Below are positions 8,391 through 18,592 of a DNA stretch of 64,000 nt, in pieces (positions within the stretch are counted from its first letter, which is position 1; the number at the start of each line of letters is the position of its first letter). A program made the position numbers and the translations under genes. The stretch comes from G963668605 sp963793625 (GTDB lineage: Bacteria > Acidobacteriota > Terriglobia > Bryobacterales > Bryobacteraceae). The notes under the pieces were generated by a model. That model made no database searches. It worked only from the letters and a program-made list of their open reading frames with translations, and had not been told where the DNA came from. The stretch spans positions 1 through 64,000 of the forward strand of contig CAWCAT010000022.1 in NCBI GenBank assembly GCA_963793625.1. Reading direction: 5' to 3'.

Positions 8391-9152
8391 ATGAAGCGTC
8401 GTGAGTTAGTCGCAGCGCCGATGCTGGGCGCGGCCTCGATGGAGCCCCCAGCCGCCCAGCAGCCGCCGCGTTCGCCGGCCAGGATACTGGCGGTCAGCGC
8501 CCACCCCGCCGATTTTTGCTCGCGCGCCGGCGGCACGCTAATGAAAGCGGTCAAGGCCGGGTCCAAGGTGAAGGTCATCTGGCTTACGCATGGCGAGTCC
8601 GACGAGAGTTCGGTCCTGATCTCTAAAAACCCGGGCATATCTGTAGAAGAGGTTCGCCGCATCCGCGAGAAGGAGGCATTCGCCGCGGCAGAGGCCGTTG
8701 GCGCTGAAGGCAAGATGTTTGGCTTCGGCGATGGTCCGCTGTTGATGACCCCGGAGCGGATGGAGTTGCTCGCGCGGGAGATGGCGGACTTCAAACCCAA
8801 CCTGATTCTGACGCACTGGAAGGACGAACTCACTTACCCGACGCACTGGCGGACCTCTCGCAGTGTAATCGAGGCTGCGCAGATGGCTCGCGTTTCGTGG
8901 GACATTCGCTTCTTCGAACCGAACGTCGGAACTGGAACGCGGGTCGGGTTCGTGCCGGATCACTACGTCAACATCACGGAAGTTTTCGAACGCAAAATGG
9001 AGGCGTTGAAGACCCTGGCAGCGCAGCCTCGCTTGGTTTCGGACTACACCGCCTGCAACCGCTGGCGCGGCATGGAGTGCGGCAAGCAATACGCCGAAGC
9101 CTTCGTGCGCTGGGCGCCGGAGCCGCCGGTCTACGATCTAATGGGGGCCTGA
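8391..9152 (+). CDS. LmbE/PIG-L family protein, GalB-like
   Basis: The start ATG follows a strong GGAGG. The N-terminus MKRRELVAAPMLGAA is Tat-like. The metal motif near residue 35 is SAHPADFCSRAGGTL, as in the 4-oxalomesaconate hydratase (GalB) branch, instead of the AHPDDE of sugar deacetylases. Later blocks are VKVIWLTHGESDES, FGFGDGPLLM and LTHWKDELTYPTHW, with His residues suited to zinc binding. GalB hydrates 4-oxalomesaconate in gallate and protocatechuate breakdown, while other relatives deacetylate N-acetyl sugars. Its place before a lyase gene makes a sugar-derived substrate more likely. Its stop overlaps the next start (TGATG). Confidence 0.75.
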   Translation: MKRRELVAAPMLGAASMEPPAAQQPPRSPARILAVSAHPADFCSRAGGTLMKAVKAGSKVKVIWLTHGESDESSVLISKNPGISVEEVRRIREKEAFAAAEAVGAEGKMFGFGDGPLLMTPERMELLAREMADFKPNLILTHWKDELTYPTHWRTSRSVIEAAQMARVSWDIRFFEPNVGTGTRVGFVPDHYVNITEVFERKMEALKTLAAQPRLVSDYTACNRWRGMECGKQYAEAFVRWAPEPPVYDLMGA

Positions 9153-12100
9153 TGTCGCGATTCCTAGTGTGCGCACTGCTCTGTGCTGCGATTAGCTCTG
9201 GCCAGGAGAACGCTGAGCGGCTGCCTCCGCCAGATGATTTACAGGCTCGTCAACTCGGGTTCGAACAGCGGAGTTCAGCGCCGAATCTGGAGAAGCTGGG
9301 CCGTGAGTTCTTCGCGCTGACGTTCCTGAAGGACTGGAACTCAAAGGAATTCAACCGGCCCGACAGATGGAAGCTGCTGGGCGAGGTCCGCGCCCGACTG
9401 GACGCAGGCGACTATCCGGCTGCACTGGACGGCTTCAAAGCTTACACTCTGCGCAAGCTGCGCTATGCGGATTCCTATGGCTTGACCAGGGCCGTTAACC
9501 CGTATGGGAGCCCCGATCCTATCGGCCGCTCATGGCTGAAGCCGCTGCTCACCTCGGGACAGGAAAGCAAGGTCCTCGCGCAGGCGCAGGACTTAATGAA
9601 CAACGTCATCACGGCCGGGAAAAAGCGGATTCACATCGGTCAACCCGGCACAGTGAACTGGAAGCAGGCATCCCTATACACTTTCGACGAGGTCGGTGTC
9701 CCCAAAGCAATCTGGGATAACTGGCCCTGGCATCTCGCGGCCTTCTCGCCTCTGCTGGATGCTTATTTGCTCACCGGGGAGAAAGCCTACATCAGCAAGT
9801 GGGCTGAGTTCGCCGACGACTGGGCGATGAACCAAAACTACAGCGTGGGAACGGTGGAAGCCTACAATATCCCTGACACCTGGTCCGGCGGCGCGGAAAG
9901 CACTTTCACTTTCATCCGCTACCTGGCCGGGATCGCATTGGAACGCTCCGCGAGCAATGATCTGCCGTCGGCGACCTTCGCGCGGGTGATGGGAAGGTTG
10001 GTTCGCGATTACCTGCCCCTTACCCGCATGTATCATCGCTCCAATCCGCAAAACTGGACCGAACACAGCATTGCCTCGCTCTTCGAGAATGCATTTCTGC
10101 TTGACGAGTATCACTTCGCGCCACTCTATCTGAGAGAGGCGCGCAGGCGTCTGGAGTTGCTCGTGCCCACGCGCCACATGCCCGATGGGACGGACAGTGA
10201 ATTGAATGTGGGATACGATTTTGGTTATCTCACGGCTGCATCCACAGCCGTTGATCTATGGAAGCTCAGAACCTCCCGCGTGCCCGCGTGGATGGCTCCT
10301 GAGTGGGAGCGGCCCCAGCGCGAACAACTGAAAACGGAAGTCTGGGAGCGTGAGCTGAGCGAAGTCAAATTGCGGCGAGCGCGATTCCTCGCGGGACACC
10401 TGATGCCGAGCGGTGAATGGCCTATCGGGGGCGCGAGGGCGGACCATCGAAATCGTGCCGATCAAAGCCGCGAGATGTTTCTGCAGTATGTACCGGAAGC
10501 GTTCGCGCAACCGGATATCTCCCGCATCCTCGAGATCACGCGAACACACAAGGGTGAAGATCCCTCGTTTACGTCCGAGTGGTTTCCTTATGCAGGCTAT
10601 CGCTACATACGGGCTGGCTGGAAGGCGCAGGATCCCTACCTGTTCATGATCTCGTCACCGAAGCCGCTGTTGGGTAATCTCAGCGCGCAAGACAACAATG
10701 CGATCGGGTTGGCTGGCTACGGCATGGACCTGCTGATGACCGGAGACGTCGGACCGTACAGCCGTAACCGCTCGCCAATACTCGTTGACGGCAAGGAGCA
10801 ATTCTTCCACGCAGGCATTCCATTGTGGGGTCACAGACATTTTCTGGTAGCCGCCAACTATGAGCCGGCGCCTTGCCGTTGGCACGATTCCTCGCACTTT
10901 ACTATCAGCGAAGGTATTTACGATGGCCCATACGGTGGGACCAGGAGCCAGACGCCCGAGGAACAGGCGAATGCAAACCGGGCCGCGCTGCGGGGCGTAA
11001 CTCACCGGCGTCTGGTTCACTATGTCCGCGATGCCGGAATTTGGATCATCACGGATCGCATGTTCAGCGCGCAGGAGCACGAATACACTCAGGATTGGCG
11101 CATGCCTCTCCAGCCGAGCCGTTATCCCGCGTTCAGTCCAGGGCAGATTTCCGTCGAACCACAGCGGATGACGATTAAGACCGCCAGTCCCGCGACGCCC
11201 AATATTTCCCTGTACCAGTTCGCTTCGCAGGCTCTACGCTACGGCACCAAGGTCGAATCAATCGACGCGAAAGCCGGGTACCGTTTGTGCGATTTCTTCC
11301 GCGTGAGCGCCAGTTGGAAGGCCCGCGGCACGAGCACCGTTGTGACGGCAATCTACCCGCGCCCAACGTTACAGGACGAGGTCGCTTCTATCAAGCCACT
11401 CGGCGCGGACGGCTTTGAAGCGGAGACGCCGGCTGGCCATCGCGTGTTATATCAAGCCGCGGCGAACACGCCGGGCAAGCTCAGTCTGGGTGGTGTGACT
11501 ATATCGGGTGAAGCACTGCTGCTGGTGATGTACGCGCCCGGTACGGCCCGGGGAGTGGCTCTCGGCTGCACGGAGATGGCAATCAATGGCAAGGCTCAGA
11601 AGGTGTCCGCCACGGATTTCGAATTCGAAGTGATACAGGGGCGCGTGCAAGAAATCACTCCAATTTACACGCCGCTGGCACCTGTGCAAATTTCACCGCA
11701 AACGGACCTCTTCGTGGGAGAGCAGTCGATAGCACTCAGTTCCGCCACGCCGAACGTGCAGATCCGCTATACCCTCGACGGAACGGAGCCTGGGCTCGAT
11801 TCCCCGCTCTACAAAGAGCCGTTCACAATTACCAGGAGCGTTGTTTTGAAAGCGCGCGCTCTCCGATCAGGCCTCATCAAACTACCGGAGACGTTGAGCG
11901 GCACGCATGCCACGCCGGTAAGCAGCGCTGTCTTCAACAAGGCTGAGCCATTGAAACCCGCTGCCGATTTGGGCCTGGAACCAGGGTTGGACTACTCGTA
12001 TTACGACGGGCGCTGGCAGGACCTCTTCATGGATCTTGGCCAGTTGAAGCCTAAAAAGCGTGGGGGTACAGGCGCTCTGTTTGACCTTTCACCCCGCGAG

Positions 12101-12481
12101 AATACCGGCCCTTATGCAATCAAGTACGATGGCTACCTCGAGGTTCCGGTTGATGGGACATATACCTTCCATGCCCCTCCTGAGTCATACCTTCCCAATA
12201 TCGTGGCGGGCTATGAACTGCGAGTGCTCGTCGCCGGGCAGGAATGGTATCCCTCTACTCGCGTGCATGCGCTAGGCACGTGGTCGATTGCGCTGATGAA
12301 GGGCCGGCATCCGTTCTCCGTCAGTTTCGCGGATTTTCGACGAGAAGCGGCTCAGCGTGTCAATCAGGCCGGCCTGGCTCGCTACATCTGGGACGGCATC
12401 GCGCCCGATCTGCGGATCTCAGGGCCGGGACTCGAGAAACAGAGCATTCCGGCCAGTCTGCTCCGCCGGCCGCGGAAGTAG
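9152..12481 (+). CDS. Heparinase II/III-like polysaccharide lyase with chitobiase-C and PA14 domains
   Basis: The start overlaps the previous stop by one base. The 1109-residue product has a Sec signal peptide (MSRFLVCALLCAAISSGQ), an N-terminal alpha/alpha toroid from about residue 40 to 450 (WPWHLAAFSPLLDAYLLTGE, QNWTEHSIASLFENAFLLDE) and a heparinase II/III beta-sandwich near 530-780 (GIPLWGHRHFLVAANYEP, RRLVHYVRDAGIWIITDRM). A chitobiase/hexosaminidase C-terminal-like domain follows (IRYTLDGTEPGLDSPLYKEP), and a PA14-type carbohydrate-binding domain ends it (YEVEV-like core at IKYDGYLEVPVDGTYTFHAP). Such lyases cleave uronic-acid polysaccharides by beta-elimination at the cell surface. 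The exact glycan is unknown. The Asn-His pair in QNWTEHS is the best catalytic candidate. Confidence 0.75.
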   Translation: MSRFLVCALLCAAISSGQENAERLPPPDDLQARQLGFEQRSSAPNLEKLGREFFALTFLKDWNSKEFNRPDRWKLLGEVRARLDAGDYPAALDGFKAYTLRKLRYADSYGLTRAVNPYGSPDPIGRSWLKPLLTSGQESKVLAQAQDLMNNVITAGKKRIHIGQPGTVNWKQASLYTFDEVGVPKAIWDNWPWHLAAFSPLLDAYLLTGEKAYISKWAEFADDWAMNQNYSVGTVEAYNIPDTWSGGAESTFTFIRYLAGIALERSASNDLPSATFARVMGRLVRDYLPLTRMYHRSNPQNWTEHSIASLFENAFLLDEYHFAPLYLREARRRLELLVPTRHMPDGTDSELNVGYDFGYLTAASTAVDLWKLRTSRVPAWMAPEWERPQREQLKTEVWERELSEVKLRRARFLAGHLMPSGEWPIGGARADHRNRADQSREMFLQYVPEAFAQPDISRILEITRTHKGEDPSFTSEWFPYAGYRYIRAGWKAQDPYLFMISSPKPLLGNLSAQDNNAIGLAGYGMDLLMTGDVGPYSRNRSPILVDGKEQFFHAGIPLWGHRHFLVAANYEPAPCRWHDSSHFTISEGIYDGPYGGTRSQTPEEQANANRAALRGVTHRRLVHYVRDAGIWIITDRMFSAQEHEYTQDWRMPLQPSRYPAFSPGQISVEPQRMTIKTASPATPNISLYQFASQALRYGTKVESIDAKAGYRLCDFFRVSASWKARGTSTVVTAIYPRPTLQDEVASIKPLGADGFEAETPAGHRVLYQAAANTPGKLSLGGVTISGEALLLVMYAPGTARGVALGCTEMAINGKAQKVSATDFEFEVIQGRVQEITPIYTPLAPVQISPQTDLFVGEQSIALSSATPNVQIRYTLDGTEPGLDSPLYKEPFTITRSVVLKARALRSGLIKLPETLSGTHATPVSSAVFNKAEPLKPAADLGLEPGLDYSYYDGRWQDLFMDLGQLKPKKRGGTGALFDLSPRENTGPYAIKYDGYLEVPVDGTYTFHAPPESYLPNIVAGYELRVLVAGQEWYPSTRVHALGTWSIALMKGRHPFSVSFADFRREAAQRVNQAGLARYIWDGIAPDLRISGPGLEKQSIPASLLRRPRK

Positions 12482-12538
12482 GGAAGAAAAGACGCCCTGA
12501 CATACAATGAAGGCAGGTTTTGCCAGACAGAAAGAAGA

Positions 12539-14072
12539 ATGAAATTGAGCAACATCCATCGTCGTGGTTTCTTCCTTCGCGCGGGTGCATTGGCGGGCGT
12601 TGCAGGTGGGCTGGACGCACTTCAAGCGGCGCAGCGCCAGGAAAAGGAAGCCAAGAACATTATCTGGATGGTCGCCGATGGCATGAGTCCGAGCGTGCTG
12701 CCAATCGCGGAACGATTCTCGCTCCGCGCACGGGGCAAGGGGACGCTATGGCAGGCACTGGTGGACCGTCCCGACGTAGTGTATGGAACGATGGACATGG
12801 CCTCGCTGGATTCGATCGTGACCGACTCCTCGTCGGCCTCGAGTTCCTGGGGATCCGGCTCGCGGATCTTTAATGCCTGGATCAACATGCTGCCCGATGG
12901 CACGAAGTTGACCCCCATCTCCGAGATCGCGCGGGACCGCAAGCGGCTGGTAGGTCTCGTTACGACGGCGACTGTGACGCACGCTACTCCCGCAGGCTTC
13001 GCTTCGGTGTCGCGGCGTCGCGACGACGAACACCTGATTGCTGAGCAGTACCTGGACAAAATAGAAGTTATTCTCGGCGGCGGAAAGAAGTTCTTCGACG
13101 AGCGGCGTCCGGACAAGACAGACTGGCGGCCCAAGTTCCAGAGCAAAGGCTACGAGGTGGTGGAATCGCGAGATGCGCTGCTGGCGGCCAAGAACGCGCG
13201 GCTCCTGGGGCTATTCAGTGACAGCCATGTTCCTTACACAGTCGACAGGCGCAATAGCGAGAAGCTGCAGACGAGCATACCGACGTTGGCCGAGATGACC
13301 ACTGCGGCGCTTAACCGGCTCTCCAGGCATAAGGACGGCTTCCTCCTGCAGGTTGAAGGCGCCCGAGTAGAACCACGCTGCGCACGCCAACGATGCGGCG
13401 GCGTTGCTGTGGGATCAACTCGCGTTCGACGAAGCAATCGAGGTAGTGCTGAAATTCGCCGGGAAGGATCCGCGAACGCTGGTTGTAATCACCAGCGATC
13501 ATGGAACCTCGAATCCGGGGCTGCGAGGAATGGGCCGGGAGTACCGCGACACGAACACCGCGTTCGATCAGCTACTGAAGGTCAACGCTTCCTTCGGCGA
13601 GATCGCCAACCGCATGGGCGCCAAGAGCGAATATTCGATGCACGCCAACCCCCAAGTCGTTCCGAAGCCGATGCCGCCGGTGGAGCGCGTTATCGAAGCC
13701 CTTAAAACCAATCTCGGCATCACCCCGGCCAAGGATGAGGTGGACCTGATCCGCCGCGTCGTCGGCGGCGAGAAGCGGCTGATGTTGAACCGCGATCAGG
13801 ACAAACTGGATGGCGTGCTCGGTGCAGTTGTCGGAAACTATACCGGCGTTTGCTGGATTGCGACTTCGCACACCTCGGACTACGTGCTCGTCACCGCTCT
13901 CGGCCCCGGCGCCAATAACTTCGAAGGCTTCATTCGGAACACCGAAGTCTTCCCGGCACTGACAGGACTAATGGGTTCGAAGTTCAAAAACCCGTCAATG
14001 ACCGCGGAAAAGGCTCTCGAGTTCCGCAAGGTCGCGATGCTCGATCGTCGCGACCGCCCGGACTGGGCCTGA
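12539..14072 (+). CDS. Alkaline phosphatase family protein, Tat-exported, single-base frameshift
   Basis: The Tat leader is HRRGFFLRAGALAGVAGGLD. The nucleophile region is SIVTDSSSASSSWGSGSR, with the Ser after Asp, and the first metal-binding block is IIWMVADGMSP. The frame breaks at 13370-13372. Removing one A there turns RVEPRC into the expected RVDHAAHANDAA, the His/Asp zinc-binding block. The second half continues WDQLAFDEAIEVVLKF, VVITSDHGTSNPGL and IATSHTSDYV, and ends at 14072. Length after repair is about 510 residues. Alkaline phosphatases of this class remove phosphate from monoesters, and some relatives act on sulfate or diesters. In an operon with lyases it may strip charged groups from glycan, or simply supply phosphate. 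Confidence 0.8.
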
Positions 14073-14073
14073 C

Positions 14074-17000
14074 GTGTCTATGGGCCATTTCCAAGCCGCA
14101 CTCCTGCTCTGGATTCTTCCCTCATTGGCCGGAGCCCAATCGTCATGGAGCACCCGCTTTGTTCTGAAGGATTATCTTCAGGAGTACGTTTTTCCGGAGC
14201 AGATTGTCTCGTATCCGATCTCGTGCCCGTCGGGTGCCGTTCGCCGGGAGAATCTTCGCCTCCGCGAGGAGGGCGCGGCTGCGGGCTTGCCTTTCCAGTT
14301 GTCCGAGATCGTGGAGACAAACGGATCTTTGACGCGGGCAAAAGTGAGCTTCCGTGCTTCGCTCGCAAAGGGTCAGCAACGCACGTTTGTTCTGGATGCG
14401 GAACCGGCCAATAAACCGTTGCAGACGCCCGGCATTGTTCTGCGCGATATCGATACCGCAGCCCACACGGCCGTTATCGACGCAGGCTCGCAGTTGGTCA
14501 AGGTTCCGTACGGCGAGTTTGCGCCCCGAGCGGCTTTCTCCGCCGTCCCCGCACCCATTCTCCAACTCTCGCGCGATCGCACCCGCTGGGTTGGGCGCGG
14601 GCGGCTCAAGGGCAGCGCGATTGTGCAACGCGTGGCGGCCAGGGTATCGGAGGACGGTCCTCTCCGGCTGCGTTACCGCATCGACTACACGCTCGCGGAC
14701 CAGCGTACGTACGCTGTGGTCCTCACAGCACAGTTCAAGGAGGCGTACATCACTGTCAACGAGTACCTGGACGGGATCAAGCTCGACGACGGACTGGCGT
14801 TCGAATTCTCGTATCGCGAGGGCATCGACCCCGACGGGCGGATCGCCATGGGGAACAACGGAGGATATCTGCTCCGCAGTGGTGAATACGGCTCCGGTGT
14901 GAACGCGGAGGGCCAACTGCCGTATTCGCTGGGCATCTTCGGCCCGAATGTTGCGTGCCCGCGCTCGACTGCGTTCTACCGGAACCAGGCCGGAGGGGAT
15001 GCCATCCTGTTCTCCCTTTACCGGCTCGCCGACTGGAAGACTTATGTGAGACACACCTGGTGGACCGCGTCGGTCTCTGAAGAGAACTTGTATTTCCACA
15101 ACGGCCCCGACAAATATATGCGCGCGCGCCTTGCTGCGAAGGAGCGGCACTGGGCCGTGTCGATTGTTCCACGCGAGGAGATTGCCATTGAGTCCCAGGA
15201 TGGATCGCGTGCCAGCTACTGGTATGCACGGAATGATATGAGCGGCTGGGACGAAAAGATGAGCGGCGGCGATCCGGCGGCGCGGCTGTTTCAGCGCCTC
15301 GGCGCGTACAACCTCGATTGGGTAAAGGACCTTGCGTTCGAGTTCCCGGAAGACGTGAATGTGGTTTACCTGAACCACAGGGAAGCTCTGACCTATGACG
15401 AGTTCAACCGCGGAGGCAAGCCCGGTAACATGTGGGACGGGATGTTCTGGTGGGGCGGCGCAGACTGGCGTGCCCGGTCGCTTGCCGTTGAACGATATCA
15501 GGACGGGATGTGCTACGGCGCGAAATCGCCCGGCCGTACACACTGGCAGACCATCGCCGCTTACGCCGCAAGCCGCGCGACATGGACCGCCGAGCAGCGT
15601 CTCAAGGTTCGTTCCTGGATTGTCCACTTCGTCGCCACGTATATGCTTCTCGACGACAATCTCCCGCATAAAAGCATGCTCGCCGGGCATCCCAATTTTC
15701 TGATCGAAAGCCTGTATCCTGGCGTCTTCGCGGCGGTCTTTCCGAAGCACCCGCTTGTGGGGCAGTTTAAAGAAACGTACCGGGAGATTCTCGACGAATA
15801 TTTGCGGGTTTACGTTCGCGGCGAAAATGCGGAGTTGAATGCGTTGCCGGGCCGCCACACCGAAAGCATCGCGTGCTACAGTTTTGCCTCGCTGCAAGGC
15901 GTGTTGCACAACGCCCAGGGCTTCCGGCAGGTCAACGGTTCGGACATCATAAAGCTTGAGCGGTTCCGCAACTGGATGCGCTGGCATCTGAACACCTTGA
16001 TCACCCCGGGCGAGCGCGAAAGCTGGGAGTTTGATGGCAACCACCTTACGCTTACGCCTCCCGAGGGAGCTCATGCGAGCGAGACCTGGAACGTGTTGCA
16101 TGAAACGGCGGAATACTTCAAGACCGCTGGTGATCCGCTCGGCGGTGAACTCGAGTGGGCGCTGACGAAAGGACTGAAAGGTACAAAGCCTGATCTGCGG
16201 TCGCACCTGTTCCAAGATTACGGTCCGGTCCTGCGATATGACTTCGGCGGGCCTCATGAGGCCTACCTGCACATGCAGCACCTCGGCAATTCAGATCCCA
16301 TCGAGGGCTACCGCATCTCGGGGCTGAATTACAGGTGGCGACCGGAAGGAAATGGCACGCTGTACTACGCTGCGCGCGGGCGGACCTGGAGTTGGAATAA
16401 GAAAGAAGACAACGGCGATAAGTTTGACATCAAAGGCCTGAGCGCTTTCGACGTGCCAGGCGGCGTGTTCAGCTATCGCAAGTTAGACGCAAGCTCGAGT
16501 TTCCTGGACCTCGGCGGAGTTCAATTCTTTCGTTCGAGTGAGGTGACAGATCCGAAAAATCCGTACCTGTCGCGCGCCGTCCTGATGGTCCGCGACGCCT
16601 TCATCGCCGTCTATGACGATCTCAGGGACTCCCGCGCCGACGGTGCGTTCCGCTGGATCAATCGCACCGACGGCGCCAGGGTCGAGTACTTCGACAACCC
16701 CGATTTCACAAAACCCACGGCGACGCGGGTGGATGCCGGGCGCTTTACCATCCGCTATAATCCGCCGGGCATGGGACCGGCAAGCAACAGCAGCGAATGG
16801 TCAAAGGCGGGTTTCACCAGCAACGATGATTACTCCGCGCGCTTCACCACTCGGGTCCGGCCGGAATGGGACAAAGTCGAATTCGAGCACGAACTCGGGC
16901 CGACTGATTCCGCGCGGCTCTGGGTGGATGGGAAACTGGTGCTCGATGGGGCCAGCGGCGGCCGCGGCGCCGTCACGCTTGTGGCTGGCCGGGATTACGA

Positions 17001-17634
17001 CCTGCGCTACGAGTTCGTTCATCGTAGCGGTCCCGTGCGAGCCATTTTACGTTGGGGCCAAGCGGGTACAAAGCTCAGGGAATTGGAAGGCGTCAGTTGC
17101 ACGTGGAATCGCGAGTTGCCGGCGATCTATGAAGTGCGGGGTGGGCCGGGCGACGAGTTGCATATCGTCGAGCCCTCGGTGAAGCCGACGCTGAAAGTCG
17201 CCGCAACAGCGTATGGTGCGACAGTCAAGTCCGGCAACGCGGTAGAGTACGTTTTCCTGACGGACCACGCAGGCGAATCCAGAGACGGAGGAATGCAGTT
17301 CCGTGGGAAAACCGGCTACGCTCGGCAGAACGATCTCGCGCTAATTGAAGGCACCCGGCTATTCCTCGACTCCTTCGGCATCGAGACGTCGAGCGTCGAT
17401 CTAGCCGTCAGCGCAGTGCTGCGCAGCCCACAGAAGATCGAAGGCCGCATCGCGGGCCGCAACGGCGGGCGCGTTTCGATCACTGTTCCGAAACAGTTCG
17501 ACGCCGCCAGCAAACAAGTGCGTGTCGGCGGGGAGATAGTCAAATCCAGCTTTGATCCTGCGGCCGGACGCTTTTCGTTCGACGTGTCCGTTACGCGTGC
17601 CGACGGCTACAAGGAGTACTCAATCTCCCAGTAG
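14074..17634 (+). CDS. Very large exported toroid-fold protein with PA14-like domain, putative polysaccharide lyase
   Basis: Starts are possible at GTG 14074 or ATG 14080, one base after the phosphatase stop. A signal peptide (FQAALLLWILPSLAGAQ) precedes an N-terminal beta-rich region, then a helical region with WDGMFWWGGADWRARSLAVE, HTESIACYSFASLQGVLHNA and NTLITPGERESWEFDGNH. A heparinase-like beta-sandwich follows (YGPVLRYDFGGPHEAYLHMQ, YRISGLNYRWRPEGNGTLYY). A PA14-like domain starts near residue 870 (RVEYFDNPDFTKPTATRVDA; SARLWVDGKLVLDG). The order suggests an alginate-lyase/heparinase-type enzyme, but no family motif is strong enough to name one. It is the last gene of the operon and ends 25 bases from a convergent gene. 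Confidence 0.6.
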   Translation: MSMGHFQAALLLWILPSLAGAQSSWSTRFVLKDYLQEYVFPEQIVSYPISCPSGAVRRENLRLREEGAAAGLPFQLSEIVETNGSLTRAKVSFRASLAKGQQRTFVLDAEPANKPLQTPGIVLRDIDTAAHTAVIDAGSQLVKVPYGEFAPRAAFSAVPAPILQLSRDRTRWVGRGRLKGSAIVQRVAARVSEDGPLRLRYRIDYTLADQRTYAVVLTAQFKEAYITVNEYLDGIKLDDGLAFEFSYREGIDPDGRIAMGNNGGYLLRSGEYGSGVNAEGQLPYSLGIFGPNVACPRSTAFYRNQAGGDAILFSLYRLADWKTYVRHTWWTASVSEENLYFHNGPDKYMRARLAAKERHWAVSIVPREEIAIESQDGSRASYWYARNDMSGWDEKMSGGDPAARLFQRLGAYNLDWVKDLAFEFPEDVNVVYLNHREALTYDEFNRGGKPGNMWDGMFWWGGADWRARSLAVERYQDGMCYGAKSPGRTHWQTIAAYAASRATWTAEQRLKVRSWIVHFVATYMLLDDNLPHKSMLAGHPNFLIESLYPGVFAAVFPKHPLVGQFKETYREILDEYLRVYVRGENAELNALPGRHTESIACYSFASLQGVLHNAQGFRQVNGSDIIKLERFRNWMRWHLNTLITPGERESWEFDGNHLTLTPPEGAHASETWNVLHETAEYFKTAGDPLGGELEWALTKGLKGTKPDLRSHLFQDYGPVLRYDFGGPHEAYLHMQHLGNSDPIEGYRISGLNYRWRPEGNGTLYYAARGRTWSWNKKEDNGDKFDIKGLSAFDVPGGVFSYRKLDASSSFLDLGGVQFFRSSEVTDPKNPYLSRAVLMVRDAFIAVYDDLRDSRADGAFRWINRTDGARVEYFDNPDFTKPTATRVDAGRFTIRYNPPGMGPASNSSEWSKAGFTSNDDYSARFTTRVRPEWDKVEFEHELGPTDSARLWVDGKLVLDGASGGRGAVTLVAGRDYDLRYEFVHRSGPVRAILRWGQAGTKLRELEGVSCTWNRELPAIYEVRGGPGDELHIVEPSVKPTLKVAATAYGATVKSGNAVEYVFLTDHAGESRDGGMQFRGKTGYARQNDLALIEGTRLFLDSFGIETSSVDLAVSAVLRSPQKIEGRIAGRNGGRVSITVPKQFDAASKQVRVGGEIVKSSFDPAAGRFSFDVSVTRADGYKEYSISQ

Positions 17635-17659
17635 CCGTTCCTTGACTGGCACGATGCGC

Positions 17660-18475
17660 TTACGGCTTAACGACGGGTAGCGATGCTGAACCGGCGGTGT
17701 TGAGACACGTGGGATGCCCAAAGCCGCCGGCGCTGACTCCCGTTCCACCACTCACGTTCGGCGCAATGTCGAAGATGATGTTATCGGGCCGAGTGGCATC
17801 ACCCGAGACCCCGCCAACGCCCGCCAGATGATCCAGGGCGAGCAGATTGCGGACGCGCCAGGCGATATTGTGGTCAGCACAGGAAGTATCGCCACTGACT
17901 CCAATCCCGCCGATAAGGACCTTGCCTGTTGCGTAGAGCCCCAGGCCGCCGCCAAACACGTTGACCCCGCCGATGCTGGCGCCGACCATCGGATCCTGCG
18001 CTGTTCCATGCTTCGACGCGGGCCCCTGATATGCAACGTTCGTGTCTACCGGATTGCTGAACTGCAGGCCAAAAAGGCTGCCACCTGGCTGCACGGCGGA
18101 ATACAAGTTCGCGGTTGAGAGTGCCAAACCGTTCGCTTGCCCGGACCCGTTTGATGCCGAAGTCGCATCCAGGCTGAAAGCATTCGCAGTATTCGCTTTC
18201 TGAGCCGAAATGACGCGGCTCCCAGGCCATTGCGCGCCCCGGTTCACGCCTGAGTACGCAACCGCGCATACAATTCCATCGCGGTCCACGATGGTTCCCC
18301 ACATCTGATGGTTCAGACCACTCGTCTCCGCGGCTGTCGCGGTAGTCAGTGCGGCCTTCAATTGGGCGTAGGTCGGCAGTTCGCTGCACCTGCCTTTTCC
18401 ATTGCCCTCATCCGCACTTAATGCACATGCGGAGACCAACGAAACTGCTGCACACAGATATGTTCTAAAGCTCAT
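17660..18475 (-). CDS. Exported GlcG/HbpS-like haem-binding domain protein (DUF336)
   Basis: A signal peptide (MSFRTYLCAAVSLVSACALS) is followed by a GlcG/PduO-C/HbpS-type domain: TYAQLKAALTTATAAETSGL, then the strand WGTIVDRDGIVCAVAYSG, the helix SRVISAQKANTANAFSLD, and the glycine-rich block IGGVNVFGGGLGLYATGKV with IGGIGVSGDTSCADHNIAWR near the end. Known members bind haem or cobalamin, and some sit beside glycolate or sugar-oxidation genes. It faces the glycan operon tail to tail and is followed on its own strand by the fucosidase upstream side, so a role in the same locus is only a guess. Confidence 0.75.
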   Translation of the reverse strand: MSFRTYLCAAVSLVSACALSADEGNGKGRCSELPTYAQLKAALTTATAAETSGLNHQMWGTIVDRDGIVCAVAYSGVNRGAQWPGSRVISAQKANTANAFSLDATSASNGSGQANGLALSTANLYSAVQPGGSLFGLQFSNPVDTNVAYQGPASKHGTAQDPMVGASIGGVNVFGGGLGLYATGKVLIGGIGVSGDTSCADHNIAWRVRNLLALDHLAGVGGVSGDATRPDNIIFDIAPNVSGGTGVSAGGFGHPTCLNTAGSASLPVVKP

Positions 18476-18592
18476 GTTCCCCCTCTTGTTTTCCCAGTGA
18501 GTTAGCCAAACAGGCTACGTTGCATTATAAACGCAAACCCGGCGACCACCGCACGATTTTTGAGGAACAAAGCATCTGTTACATCGACCGCG

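Noticed and set aside
14143..16281. A 712-codon open frame on the minus strand
   Set aside because: It is the mirror of the intact 1,186-codon exported protein on the plus strand, has no domain pattern, and results from high GC content.
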